A stretch of DNA of 13,917 bases from an uncultured Brevinema sp. (GCA_947036575.1 CAMQSH010000037.1:1-13917), one strand, 5' to 3'; shown: positions 6,981 to 13,468, counted from the first letter of the stretch. The notes: a model not told the origin generated them from the sequence alone. Numbers and translations are program-made.

Positions 6981-8214
6981 TAAACGGATCCTTTTTTATC
7001 ATTTGTCCTTCTTTTATAATTTTTCCTAAAGGGATAAAAGAAGGACAAACATAACTACATAAATTACAATTAATACATTCTTGCAAATGGTTTACAAAAG
7101 CTCTATCATATTCCCCACACTCTATAAAATCTACTAATTTTACTGGTTCAAGTCGAATAGGACAAGCTTCTACGCAAGATGAACAATAGGTACAAAGCTG
7201 TTTTTCTGGAGACGTATTTGTCCCTTCAAAAATCATTATTGCATTCATATTTTTAGTAATACCTTTTTCTTTTTCTAATATTTGCCCTTGAAGAGGCCCT
7301 CCAGAAAACATAACATAGGAATTCTCTACAGAGAAAGGACGCATAAATTTAGCAATAGGGGTGCCTAATTTCACACGAAAAACTCCGTGTGCTACACTAT
7401 AAGCCCCATCTACTGTTATCACTCTATCTGTTACAGGCTTATTATAAAATAAGGCTTCATACATTGCATAAAATACTGTAGGTGTGAAAACAACCACTCC
7501 TGCATCAGAACACAACTTAGATTTACTTAATTCTTTTTTTATAAGCTTATTAATTAATAATTTATCACTATTTAAAGGATAGCAACTATTTAATTCTACT
7601 ACTATTTTTGTATCATCAAAAATAAACTGCTCTATCGTTTCTTTAAGTTGTTTATTTTTAGATATTGCAAAAATAATATTCTTAGCACCTAGCATCAGTC
7701 TTAATTGATGAGCAACCTGTATAATTTCTCTAGTTTTTTCTAATAAAAGTACATAATCTCCAACCACAAAAGGTTCTCCATCAACAGCATTAATAACAAC
7801 AGTATCAATATTCCCCTGAGTGTAAGCTTTCGTTAATTTTTCATGAACAGTATACTCATCATCATGTTCCTCTAGCCCATTAACCCCAGCATTATAGATT
7901 TTTTTAATCAGAACACTAGTAGGAAATCCTACTGGAGTAGACAATTCATATTTTTGGGGAAGAATTGTTTTATCTGTTTCTAAAACAAGATAACTCTTTT
8001 GTTGATGATGTTGTATTTCTTTAATTATTCCTGCTACAGGACTGTGGGTTAAAAGATGTTTTTGAGAATTAGATGTTAGAACTTGTCCCTCAGAAACTAT
8101 GTCTCCTACAGAAACATGAAGATCACTATCAATAGTAATAAAATAAAAATCATGAATCACATCATTTTGAATAGATTTGTTTTTACATCGATCTTGAGAA
8201 AGTAAATTCATCAT
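6973..8214 (-). CDS. rnfC: RnfC-like peripheral subunit with two 4Fe-4S sites, altered FMN/NADH loops
   Basis: In ordinary Rnf, RnfC is the cytoplasmic subunit that exchanges electrons with NADH. This 413-residue version keeps the biotinyl-like N-terminal domain (H-V-S-V-G-D-I-V), the F-S-G-G-P-L-Q-G loop near 304-311, and two perfect ferredoxin motifs, CTYCSSCVEACP (341-352) and CINCNLCSYVCP (380-391). The nucleotide and flavin loops are not kept: G-L-G-G-A-G-F-P-T becomes G113-L-E-E-H-D-D-E-Y-T, E-C-E-P-Y becomes D-G-E-P-F (145-149), Y-P-S-G-G becomes Y212-P-L-N-S, and N-V-G-T becomes T-P-T-V (244-247). The N-terminal G-G-I-H-P is also absent. It is the first gene of the operon. Possible starts are GTG 8217, ATG 8214 and ATG 8211; I take 8214, nine bases after AAGGA. 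Confidence 0.82.
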   Translation of the reverse strand: MMNLLSQDRCKNKSIQNDVIHDFYFITIDSDLHVSVGDIVSEGQVLTSNSQKHLLTHSPVAGIIKEIQHHQQKSYLVLETDKTILPQKYELSTPVGFPTSVLIKKIYNAGVNGLEEHDDEYTVHEKLTKAYTQGNIDTVVINAVDGEPFVVGDYVLLLEKTREIIQVAHQLRLMLGAKNIIFAISKNKQLKETIEQFIFDDTKIVVELNSCYPLNSDKLLINKLIKKELSKSKLCSDAGVVVFTPTVFYAMYEALFYNKPVTDRVITVDGAYSVAHGVFRVKLGTPIAKFMRPFSVENSYVMFSGGPLQGQILEKEKGITKNMNAIMIFEGTNTSPEKQLCTYCSSCVEACPIRLEPVKLVDFIECGEYDRAFVNHLQECINCNLCSYVCPSFIPLGKIIKEGQMIKKDPFNA

Positions 8215-8245
8215 CACCCCTATTCCTTTTTATAGAATACCTATT

Positions 8246-8273
8246 ATTATATCATATTAGCAAAAAAAGTCAA
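8246..8273 (-). promoter_or_regulatory. Strong extended -10 promoter for the rnf-moxR operon
   Basis: On the minus strand, TTGACT (8273-8268), 16 bases, then TATAAT (8251-8246) preceded by TGA, an extended -10. It lies about 32 bases before the rnfC start and is divergent from the promoter of the gene at 8378. I see no second promoter inside the operon, where genes overlap or nearly touch. Confidence 0.75.
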
Positions 8274-8321
8274 CAAATTCAAACAATTCTCACTAAATCA
8301 GTAAAAAAATTAAATAATTCA

Positions 8322-8351
8322 TTTACAAAAGCGTCTATTATATAGTATAAT
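8322..8351 (+). promoter_or_regulatory. Promoter for the zinc-finger gene and recO
   Basis: TTTACA (8322-8327), 18 bases, TATAAT (8346-8351). The expected transcript start is about 20 bases before the GTG at 8378. Confidence 0.6.
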
Positions 8352-8377
8352 TAATAAAATTAAACGATGAGGTTTTC

Positions 8378-9040
8378 GTGAACAACAACACTCAACAAAA
8401 AGAACATGTATCTCAAAAAACACATTCTCCGAAAAAAAAATATAAAAATAAATCTTATAAAAAAGATCATCATAGAAAAGAGTCTGGAACTCCTAAATGG
8501 GATATTGAAAAATCACCTCGTGATATTGAAATAGCTGTAACAAAAGCTGATCTTATGAGTATTTTAGAAAAAGTAGATCCAGATGAATTATTAATGACTT
8601 CTCTTGTTCAACAAAGTAAAACAAAAGCTTTACCAACAGCTATAACTAAAAAAAATTCTATTAATTTAATGGATTCTATAGATCCTACAAATTCTGAGAC
8701 TCCTTCCGAAGAAGCTCCTACTATGGTAAAAATAGATCTTACTCAAACATGTCCTATTTGTGATAAACCTATGCGTGAAATTATGTATGCCTTACATGAT
8801 TATGATCATGATAGTTTAGCTCATTTTGATTGTGTTCACAAAAAAGTCATTGCGTCTGTCAAAGAAAAATTGACTACAAATAGATATCTTGCTTATTTAG
8901 GTAGTGGATCTTTTGGTATTATGGAATCTGATAAAGATAAAAAATCAACAAAACTTATCGAAAAAATATATCCTGGTGCTCCTCTTGAAGAACTTCTTAG
9001 TGGAGATGATCAGCAAAAATTATTGGATGAAGAATTGTAA
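8378..9040 (+). CDS. Conserved hypothetical protein with a CxxC-H-C zinc-finger-like core
   Basis: A 220-residue cytoplasmic protein. Residues 1-45 are very rich in Lys and His and look disordered and able to bind nucleic acid. The core has C125-P-I-C128, 20 residues, then H149-F-D-C152, a spacing that suits one bound zinc. Similar C-x-x-C-G-K-P...H-F-D-C-V cores occur, to my recollection, in hypothetical proteins of other spirochaetes. The C-terminus is charged. The start is GTG with GAGG five bases upstream; no ATG fits better. recO begins two bases after its stop, so the two are likely translated together, which hints at a role in nucleic acid metabolism. The exact function is unknown. Confidence 0.65.
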   Translation: MNNNTQQKEHVSQKTHSPKKKYKNKSYKKDHHRKESGTPKWDIEKSPRDIEIAVTKADLMSILEKVDPDELLMTSLVQQSKTKALPTAITKKNSINLMDSIDPTNSETPSEEAPTMVKIDLTQTCPICDKPMREIMYALHDYDHDSLAHFDCVHKKVIASVKEKLTTNRYLAYLGSGSFGIMESDKDKKSTKLIEKIYPGAPLEELLSGDDQQKLLDEEL

Positions 9041-9042
9041 TA

Positions 9043-9687
9043 ATGCAAAGACTTTGTGAAGGTATCATTTTATCTAAAAAAGGTTTTGGCGAAGGACATT
9101 TGATTTTAAATTTTCTTGATTCTGAATTTGGAAAAATCACTCTAACATCTTATGGTTCTGCACTAGAAACAGGCAAAAGAAGAGCTTTATTATTATCTGG
9201 ATCTTTTATCGAAGGTCTTATCAAAACAGCTCCTAAAAATAATGATCGCTATTTATTAAGTGATACTAAAACAATTTTTTCTATGGATAATATTAGGGAA
9301 GATCTCAAACCTATGGGCTTTGCTTTTTTTACCTTAGAGATCCTAGACATGTTAATAATGGAAAGAGACCTCTTTCCTTATTATTCTGATTTATATACGG
9401 CATTCACTCTATTTGACCAGACTTTAGACGAAAAATATCTTCTTTTCTTTTTAGCTAAATTTTTGAATGGAGAGTCTTGGTTAGATATCCCTGAACAAGA
9501 TCGATTACAAGAGCAAACAAAACGATTTATCTTAGATTCTCTTACTCACCCTATAGAATTCCTTCAAGGTAAAAATATTTCTACCCCTCGCCGCCATGAA
9601 TTATCTTATTTTTATGCTCATGCCGTCAAAAGAGCCAAAAACATTATGCCTCATTCTTTAGAATTATTACGTTTTCATGAATTTTAA
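9043..9687 (+). CDS. recO: DNA repair protein RecO
   Basis: A 214-residue protein. Its first 80 residues match the RecO OB-fold: E-G-I-I-L-S-K-K-G-F-G-E-G-H-L-I, then F-G-K-I-T-L-T-S-Y-G-S. The rest is helical, as in the RecO C-terminal domain. RecO works with RecR to load RecA on SSB-coated single-stranded DNA and to anneal strands. It has no C-x-x-C zinc site; its only cysteine is C5. It is slightly shorter than typical RecO (about 230-250). There is no clear ribosome site of its own; the ATG lies two bases after the upstream stop, so it probably depends on coupling. A bidirectional terminator follows directly. Confidence 0.82.
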   Translation: MQRLCEGIILSKKGFGEGHLILNFLDSEFGKITLTSYGSALETGKRRALLLSGSFIEGLIKTAPKNNDRYLLSDTKTIFSMDNIREDLKPMGFAFFTLEILDMLIMERDLFPYYSDLYTAFTLFDQTLDEKYLLFFLAKFLNGESWLDIPEQDRLQEQTKRFILDSLTHPIEFLQGKNISTPRRHELSYFYAHAVKRAKNIMPHSLELLRFHEF

Positions 9688-9690
9688 TCA

Positions 9691-9719
9691 AAAAAACACC
9701 TTATCACAAGGTGTTTTTT
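9691..9719. terminator. Bidirectional terminator between recO and the leftward lipoprotein gene
   Basis: A 12-bp perfect stem, AAAAAACACCTT (9691-9702) and AAGGTGTTTTTT (9708-9719), with a 5-base loop. A and T tracts on both sides allow termination in both directions. Confidence 0.9.
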
Positions 9720-9734
9720 ATTTTTAACTATATA

Positions 9735-10202
9735 TTATTCAGGTATTTCCATTGCTATAGGAACAAGATGTTCAAAAAACACTTTATCTTCACTTGTTTC
9801 ACCATTGGTAGTAGATATCAATAAAGGTATTATAGCATCTGCTTTACCCATTGCTACATAAGTATTAACACTCTCTAATAAATACAATCCTTGATCTTCT
9901 AGTTCTAATCTTATAAATTGAGCTATTTTTTGTTCTACGGCAGGAGTAGTCTCTGTCGCTGGTAACAATATTATATGAAGGGAACCATCTCCTCTCATTT
10001 CTAATGATGTTCCTTCCCCTATAGGTTCTGTAACATATCCAACTAATTCTCTTGTTATAAAACCTACTCCTGTTGGTGCTGTCAAACTATAGCCACCTGT
10101 CATACTTCTTAAAAAATCTTCTTCATTTAAATTAGGAGAACAATAAGTCATTCCCATAAACATCGTAAGTAAACACACACAATTGAACAATATTTTTTTC
10201 AT
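9735..10202 (-). CDS. Small lipoprotein of unknown function
   Basis: A 155-residue exported protein starting M-K-K-I-L-F. A hydrophobic signal ends in G-M-T-Y-C, a relaxed lipobox, so C21 would be lipidated. The mature part begins with an acidic stretch and then M-T-G-G-Y-S-L, a G-x-Y element also seen in the neighbouring small secreted proteins. No enzyme motif is visible. I chose the ATG at 10202 rather than 10217: GGAG lies nine bases upstream, and the promoter places the transcript start close to 10216, which would make the earlier ATG untranslatable. It is likely an envelope lipoprotein exposed in the periplasm or on the surface. Confidence 0.7.
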   Translation of the reverse strand: MKKILFNCVCLLTMFMGMTYCSPNLNEEDFLRSMTGGYSLTAPTGVGFITRELVGYVTEPIGEGTSLEMRGDGSLHIILLPATETTPAVEQKIAQFIRLELEDQGLYLLESVNTYVAMGKADAIIPLLISTTNGETSEDKVFFEHLVPIAMEIPE

Positions 10203-10222
10203 ATGATATTTCTCCATATATT

Positions 10223-10251
10223 AGTATAAGACAGTAAAAAATATTTGTCAA
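10223..10251 (-). promoter_or_regulatory. Near-consensus promoter for the lipoprotein gene at 9735
   Basis: On the minus strand, TTGACA (10251-10246), 17 bases, TATACT (10228-10223). The leader is only about 15 bases long. It separates this gene from the lipoprotein gene upstream at 10276. Confidence 0.78.
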
Positions 10252-10275
10252 TGTTCTCTATAATAGTCAATAATA

Positions 10276-10650
10276 TTAATTTATTTTCAATCCAAATACC
10301 GTAATTGTCGTAAAATCAACATTTTGATAATTTTCACTACTATTACCCATATATAACATATCTGTTTGATAAAAAACAGGAACATATCCTATACCATATT
10401 TAGAGTCAATAATGTAGTATATCGCTTTATTTGGTGAAAAAACATGGTATAAACGATAAACCAAGTATCCTTCTTGAGAAATATTTCCAAAATGATCTAC
10501 AGTATTCATATCTCCTGGTATCCTATAATTTTCATACCTTCCTTGTATATTATTAATATATTCTTTTTCTGATGAGAAAGAACAAGACGAAAATCCAATC
10601 AATAATACTAAAAATATAAAAATAGTAAAGAATATTATTGTTATTTTCAT
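10276..10650 (-). CDS. Small lipoprotein, paralogue of the one at 11103
   Basis: A 124-residue protein with a long hydrophobic signal ending in G-F-S-S-C (C23). The mature part shows Q-G-R-Y-E, then a beta-rich region with K-A-I-Y-Y, Y-V-P-V, M-L-Y-M and V-D-F. The same order (G-T-Y-E, E-A-I-Y, Y-V-P-I, I-L-Y-Y, V-S-F) occurs in the rightward lipoprotein at 11103, so the two look paralogous. GGGAG lies nine bases before the ATG. The fold may be a small beta-barrel or lipocalin-like domain, but I cannot assign a function. It is divergent from the gene at 10774. Confidence 0.68.
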   Translation of the reverse strand: MKITIIFFTIFIFLVLLIGFSSCSFSSEKEYINNIQGRYENYRIPGDMNTVDHFGNISQEGYLVYRLYHVFSPNKAIYYIIDSKYGIGYVPVFYQTDMLYMGNSSENYQNVDFTTITVFGLKIN

Positions 10651-10773
10651 AAGTATTTTCTCCCAGATATTTATATTTATAATATAGAAATATTTATTAA
10701 AAAAATGAAATGAAATTAGACATTATATTTTAATAAGAGTATTTTTATATTATGTAATAAAAAAGGAGATCTT

Positions 10774-11106
10774 ATGAGATTAAATATATTAATTAGTATT
10801 TTACTATTATATGGAATTAATACCTATCTTACTTATCAATCTAATTCATCAAAAAAAAATATTATAGGCGTTTATCGTATTTCAAACACCTATAACGCTC
10901 TCACCATTACCGATGCAAAACAACTCATCTATAATAATAAAATTATAGGTGCTTTTATCGCTTACAAAAACAATTTAGAAGTATATAAATTAAAAAACAA
11001 TAGATTCTTATACCTAGCTTCAAAAAATGATGGTATTTATATCTCTAGATCTCATAAATGGAATCTTCATCCTCTTTATTTCCCTCTTCAAGGAGTTTTA
11101 TTATGA
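10774..11106 (+). CDS. Small exported or membrane-anchored protein without a lipobox
   Basis: A 110-residue protein. The N-terminal 20 residues are hydrophobic (M-R-L-N-I-L-I-S-I-L-L-L-Y-G) like the lipoprotein signals around it, but there is no cysteine in the whole protein, so it cannot be lipidated. It may keep the segment as an anchor or be cut by signal peptidase I. The rest has G-V-Y-R-I and alternating hydrophobic residues typical of beta strands, resembling its neighbours. GGAG lies five bases before the ATG. Its stop overlaps the next gene's start (ATGA), so they are translated together. Function unknown. Confidence 0.55.
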   Translation: MRLNILISILLLYGINTYLTYQSNSSKKNIIGVYRISNTYNALTITDAKQLIYNNKIIGAFIAYKNNLEVYKLKNNRFLYLASKNDGIYISRSHKWNLHPLYFPLQGVLL

Positions 11107-11456
11107 ATAAATCATTATTATCATCAATTATATTGTTTTTATTTTTAATATCTTGTAGTAACTATACTTATCTTTTTAGACAAAATGCTAAAGGGACTTA
11201 TGAATTGTTGTCTGATCCCTCTATAAAATTTTCTATAGATAGTACAGGTAGTATGGCTGGAACTCCAGAAACACAAATGTTTTTTTATCAAGGCATATCA
11301 GAAACAGAAGCTATTTATACTAAAAAAAGTGATGGTACTAAATATTATGTGCCTATTAAATTAGATAATAATATTTTATATTATAATACTCCTAATAAGT
11401 CATCTCACAATGTATCTTTTGAAAACATGACTCCTTATGCAAAAAAAACATCTTAA
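11103..11456 (+). CDS. Small lipoprotein, paralogue of the one at 10276
   Basis: A 117-residue protein starting M-N-K-S-L-L; a hydrophobic signal ends in F-L-I-S-C, so C18 is the likely lipidated residue. The mature part has K-G-T-Y-E-L-L, F-S-I-D-S-T-G and a beta-rich C-terminal half. I reject the in-frame ATG at 11058 because it would overlap the upstream gene by 49 bases and place 15 hydrophilic residues before the signal. AGGAG (11091-11095) is seven bases before the ATG at 11103. It overlaps the previous gene by four bases. Function unknown. Confidence 0.7.
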   Translation: MNKSLLSSIILFLFLISCSNYTYLFRQNAKGTYELLSDPSIKFSIDSTGSMAGTPETQMFFYQGISETEAIYTKKSDGTKYYVPIKLDNNILYYNTPNKSSHNVSFENMTPYAKKTS

Positions 11457-11491
11457 ATAATTATTCAATAACTGAAATGGGGAAAACGAAA

Positions 11492-11998
11492 ATGAATTTT
11501 TTCACTTATAAAAAAATTATTATCATCAGCATGTCTGTCTTCATAAATGCTATCATTACCGCTTGTAGTGTGAATACTGGCTCTATTAGTCCAGAAGATG
11601 AAGTTTATTTATCATTTGTTTTTGGACCATATAAACTAAGTGAATCAGGAGCAAACTTGTTAAATATAGCTGATAACTATTTTATTTCCGTCCCAAATCC
11701 CCAATTTAGTACGGATGATATATTTACAATGAATAATTTTGGACAAATGGATATTTATAAAGGCATATTAAGAGTTACTTTTCTGTTTCAACACGCTATA
11801 CCAGATGATGTTAATTCAGCAGTGTTTAAAGTTATTAATCCTCCTACAACAAACTCAGGATCTCTCATTAAAAATGACAGATATCTAAAAATAAAATTTG
11901 ATAGTAATACTAATCTCATTTTTTCTTCTGAATATACTGACAATTTTCAAGATGCAGAGCAATTAAACACAAGTCTCCTATTTTCCACTAGATTTTAA
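11492..11998 (+). CDS. Small lipoprotein of unknown function
   Basis: A 168-residue protein whose signal ends in I-I-T-A-C (C25), a good lipobox. The mature part is beta-rich with F-G-P-Y-K-L near residue 45, again a G-x-Y-like element after an acidic start (S-P-E-D-E-V-Y-L). The ATG at 11492 has a weak GGGG nine bases upstream; the alternative ATG at 11477 has none, so I prefer 11492. It follows the preceding lipoprotein gene by 35 bases with no clear terminator between, so they may share a transcript. No clear terminator is visible after it either. Confidence 0.65.
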   Translation: MNFFTYKKIIIISMSVFINAIITACSVNTGSISPEDEVYLSFVFGPYKLSESGANLLNIADNYFISVPNPQFSTDDIFTMNNFGQMDIYKGILRVTFLFQHAIPDDVNSAVFKVINPPTTNSGSLIKNDRYLKIKFDSNTNLIFSSEYTDNFQDAEQLNTSLLFSTRF

Positions 11999-12058
11999 TA
12001 ATACTTATATCTCTATAGTTAAAAAACTTCCTACGATTTTCTCATGTATTTTTTTTTA

Positions 12059-12069
12059 AATCCGAAAAT
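12059..12069 (+). promoter_or_regulatory. Candidate sigma-28 -10 element before flgJ
   Basis: AATCCGAAAAT, identical over 11 bases to a copy before flaB (12521-12531). TCCGAAAA is close to the FliA/sigma-28 -10 consensus GCCGATAA. The expected -35 (TAAA 15 bases upstream) is poor here (TCAT), so confidence is limited. It lies about 58 bases before the flgJ start. Confidence 0.4.
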
Positions 12070-12126
12070 ATACTATGATAACACTATGTTATTTAAATAG
12101 AAATTTCTTTTTGAAAGAGGGAAAAT

Positions 12127-12468
12127 ATGCAAATTGTAAGTCAACAAGCGTCTTTAGCAATGAATAGAAGTCAAACACATGAGTTTGCACAATTAAAAAA
12201 TAAAGCTTTAGATGATAAAAAAATTAAAGAAGTATCTCAAGAATTTGAATCATTATTTATAGAAATGATGTTTAAAGAAATGAGAAAAACACTAGATAAT
12301 AAAAGCTTATCTGGAAAAGACTCTCCTGGAAAAGAAATTTTTGATGATATGCTCTATACAGAGTATGCAAAAAACACTTCTCAAATTGGTGGATTTGGTC
12401 TTGCTCAAATGATAGAAAACTCCTTAAATCCTCAGATTCAAGAGAGATCTATCTATTCATATAAATAA
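12127..12468 (+). CDS. flgJ: FlgJ-type flagellar rod-binding protein (no muramidase domain)
   Basis: A 113-residue protein that is essentially one rod-binding domain: K-E-V-S-Q-E-F-E-S-L-F-I-E-M-M-F-K-E-M (34-52), then the G-K-E-I-F-D-D-M-L segment, and G-G-F-G-L-A-Q-M-I (88-96). This domain helps assemble or cap the growing flagellar rod. Enteric FlgJ has an extra C-terminal peptidoglycan hydrolase; it is absent here, as in other spirochaetes, so another enzyme would open the wall. No signal peptide is seen; export would be by the flagellar secretion system. AGAGGG lies a few bases before the ATG. It precedes flaB by 111 bases. Confidence 0.85.
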   Translation: MQIVSQQASLAMNRSQTHEFAQLKNKALDDKKIKEVSQEFESLFIEMMFKEMRKTLDNKSLSGKDSPGKEIFDDMLYTEYAKNTSQIGGFGLAQMIENSLNPQIQERSIYSYK

Positions 12469-12478
12469 AAAAGGAAAT

Positions 12479-12519
12479 ATTTAGAAAATAATTAAAAAAA
12501 AACTAATTATTTTCTAAAT
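12479..12519. repeat. 16-bp perfect inverted repeat between flgJ and flaB
   Basis: ATTTAGAAAATAATTA (12479-12494) and TAATTATTTTCTAAAT (12504-12519) are exact reverse complements with a 9-base spacer of mostly A. It could end the flgJ transcript, but the expected T tract is lacking. The right arm overlaps the place of a possible flaB -35 (TAAT, 12504-12507), so it may also be an operator. Confidence 0.55.
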
Positions 12520-12531
12520 TAATCCGAAAAT
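12504..12531 (+). promoter_or_regulatory. Candidate sigma-28 promoter for flaB
   Basis: TAAT (12504-12507), 15 bases, TCCGAAAA (12523-12530), compared with the sigma-28 pattern TAAA-N15-GCCGATAA. The surrounding AATCCGAAAAT is identical to the copy before flgJ. The expected transcript start, near 12537, places the whole CsrA-like hairpin below in the mRNA leader. Confidence 0.5.
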
Positions 12532-12538
12532 TCATTAA

Positions 12539-12552
12539 GTGCAAGGAAGCAC
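12539..12552 (+). promoter_or_regulatory. Candidate CsrA-binding hairpin 1 in the flaB leader
   Basis: GTGC (12539-12542) pairs with GCAC (12549-12552) and presents AAGGAA in a six-base loop. A loop with A-N-GGA is the classic CsrA site. It lies about 27 bases before the flaB start codon. Confidence 0.5.
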
Positions 12553-12563
12553 ATAATATGATA

Positions 12564-12582
12564 CATCATGGAGGATGTTATG
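12564..12582 (+). promoter_or_regulatory. flaB ribosome site in a small hairpin; candidate CsrA site 2
   Basis: GGAGG (12570-12574) is the Shine-Dalgarno sequence, five bases before ATG 12580. CAT (12567-12569) pairs with ATG (12575-12577), and the outer CAT (12564-12566) can pair with the start codon itself. The stretch GAGGATGT matches the CsrA consensus ARGGAUGU at seven of eight places. The ribosome site also decides the start: the in-frame ATG at 12568 overlaps it and is rejected. Confidence 0.5.
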
Positions 12583-13452
12583 GTTATTAATAATAATATA
12601 TCTGCGATTTTTGGAAATCGTCAGCTAGATGTTCAAGGTCTTGCTAACTCTAAAACTATGGAGAAACTTTCTTCAGGTATGAGAATTAACAAAGCTGGAG
12701 ACGACGCATCTGGATTAGCAGTTTCTGAGAAAATGCGTGCACAGATCAAAGGTTTGAACCGTGCTAACATGAATACTCAAGATGGTATTTCTTTCATTCA
12801 AACAACTGAAGGATACCTTGCTGAAACAACACAAATACTACAACGTGTTCGTGAATTAGCAATCCAATCTTCAAACGGTATTTATACTGATGAAGATCGT
12901 GGCTATATCCAAGTTGAAGTTGCTCAAATGATTTCAGAATTAGATCGTATTGCTGAGCACGCTCAGTTTAATGGTATGAAAATGCTCACAGGAACATTCG
13001 AAAAAGCAACAGCTGAAAGACCAGCTCAAGCTTCTATGTGGATTCACTTAGGTGCTAACATGGATGAAAGAGTTCAAGTAAACATTGGAAACATGAACTC
13101 ACAAGCTTTAGGACTAAAATCACCTGTTGGAAATCCAGCAACAGCTTCTTTTATTTCTTTAGAAACACAAAACTCTTCTAACTCTGCTATCGGTCTTGTT
13201 GACCAAGCATTACGTACTGTTAACGAACAAAGAGCTGATTTAGGTGCTTACCAAAATAGACTTGAATCTGCTACTCGTTCTATCCAAATCGGATATGAAA
13301 ATCTTCAAAGTGCAGAATCACGTATTCGTGATACTAACATGGCTAAAGAATCAAGCGTACACGCTAGAAACCAAGTCATGATGCAAGCTGCAAACGCTAT
13401 GTTAGCACAAGCTAACCAACAGCCACAACTTGTACTACAACTTTTAAGATAA
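12580..13452 (+). CDS. flaB: Flagellin core protein FlaB
   Basis: A 290-residue flagellin, a full-length spirochaete FlaB (usually about 285). The N-terminal D0/D1 region has MVINNNISAIFGNRQ and the highly conserved L-S-S-G-M-R-I-N-K-A-G-D-D-A-S-G-L-A block (about 30-47). The C-terminal D1/D0 has R-A-D-L-G-A-Y-Q-N-R-L-E and ends in a VLQLLR tail. A short middle (A-S-M-W-I-H-L-G-A-N-M-D-E-R) is typical of spirochaetes, with no variable D2/D3 outer domain. Subunits leave through the flagellar secretion system and build the periplasmic filament. Codon use is richer in C-ending codons than in its neighbours, as expected for a very abundant protein. It is followed by a strong terminator. Confidence 0.95.
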   Translation: MVINNNISAIFGNRQLDVQGLANSKTMEKLSSGMRINKAGDDASGLAVSEKMRAQIKGLNRANMNTQDGISFIQTTEGYLAETTQILQRVRELAIQSSNGIYTDEDRGYIQVEVAQMISELDRIAEHAQFNGMKMLTGTFEKATAERPAQASMWIHLGANMDERVQVNIGNMNSQALGLKSPVGNPATASFISLETQNSSNSAIGLVDQALRTVNEQRADLGAYQNRLESATRSIQIGYENLQSAESRIRDTNMAKESSVHARNQVMMQAANAMLAQANQQPQLVLQLLR

Positions 13453-13468
13453 TATTATTTATAATATC

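Noticed and set aside
11058..11102. Upstream in-frame start for the lipoprotein at 11103
   Set aside because: It would overlap the previous gene by 49 bases, has no ribosome site and would bury the signal peptide.
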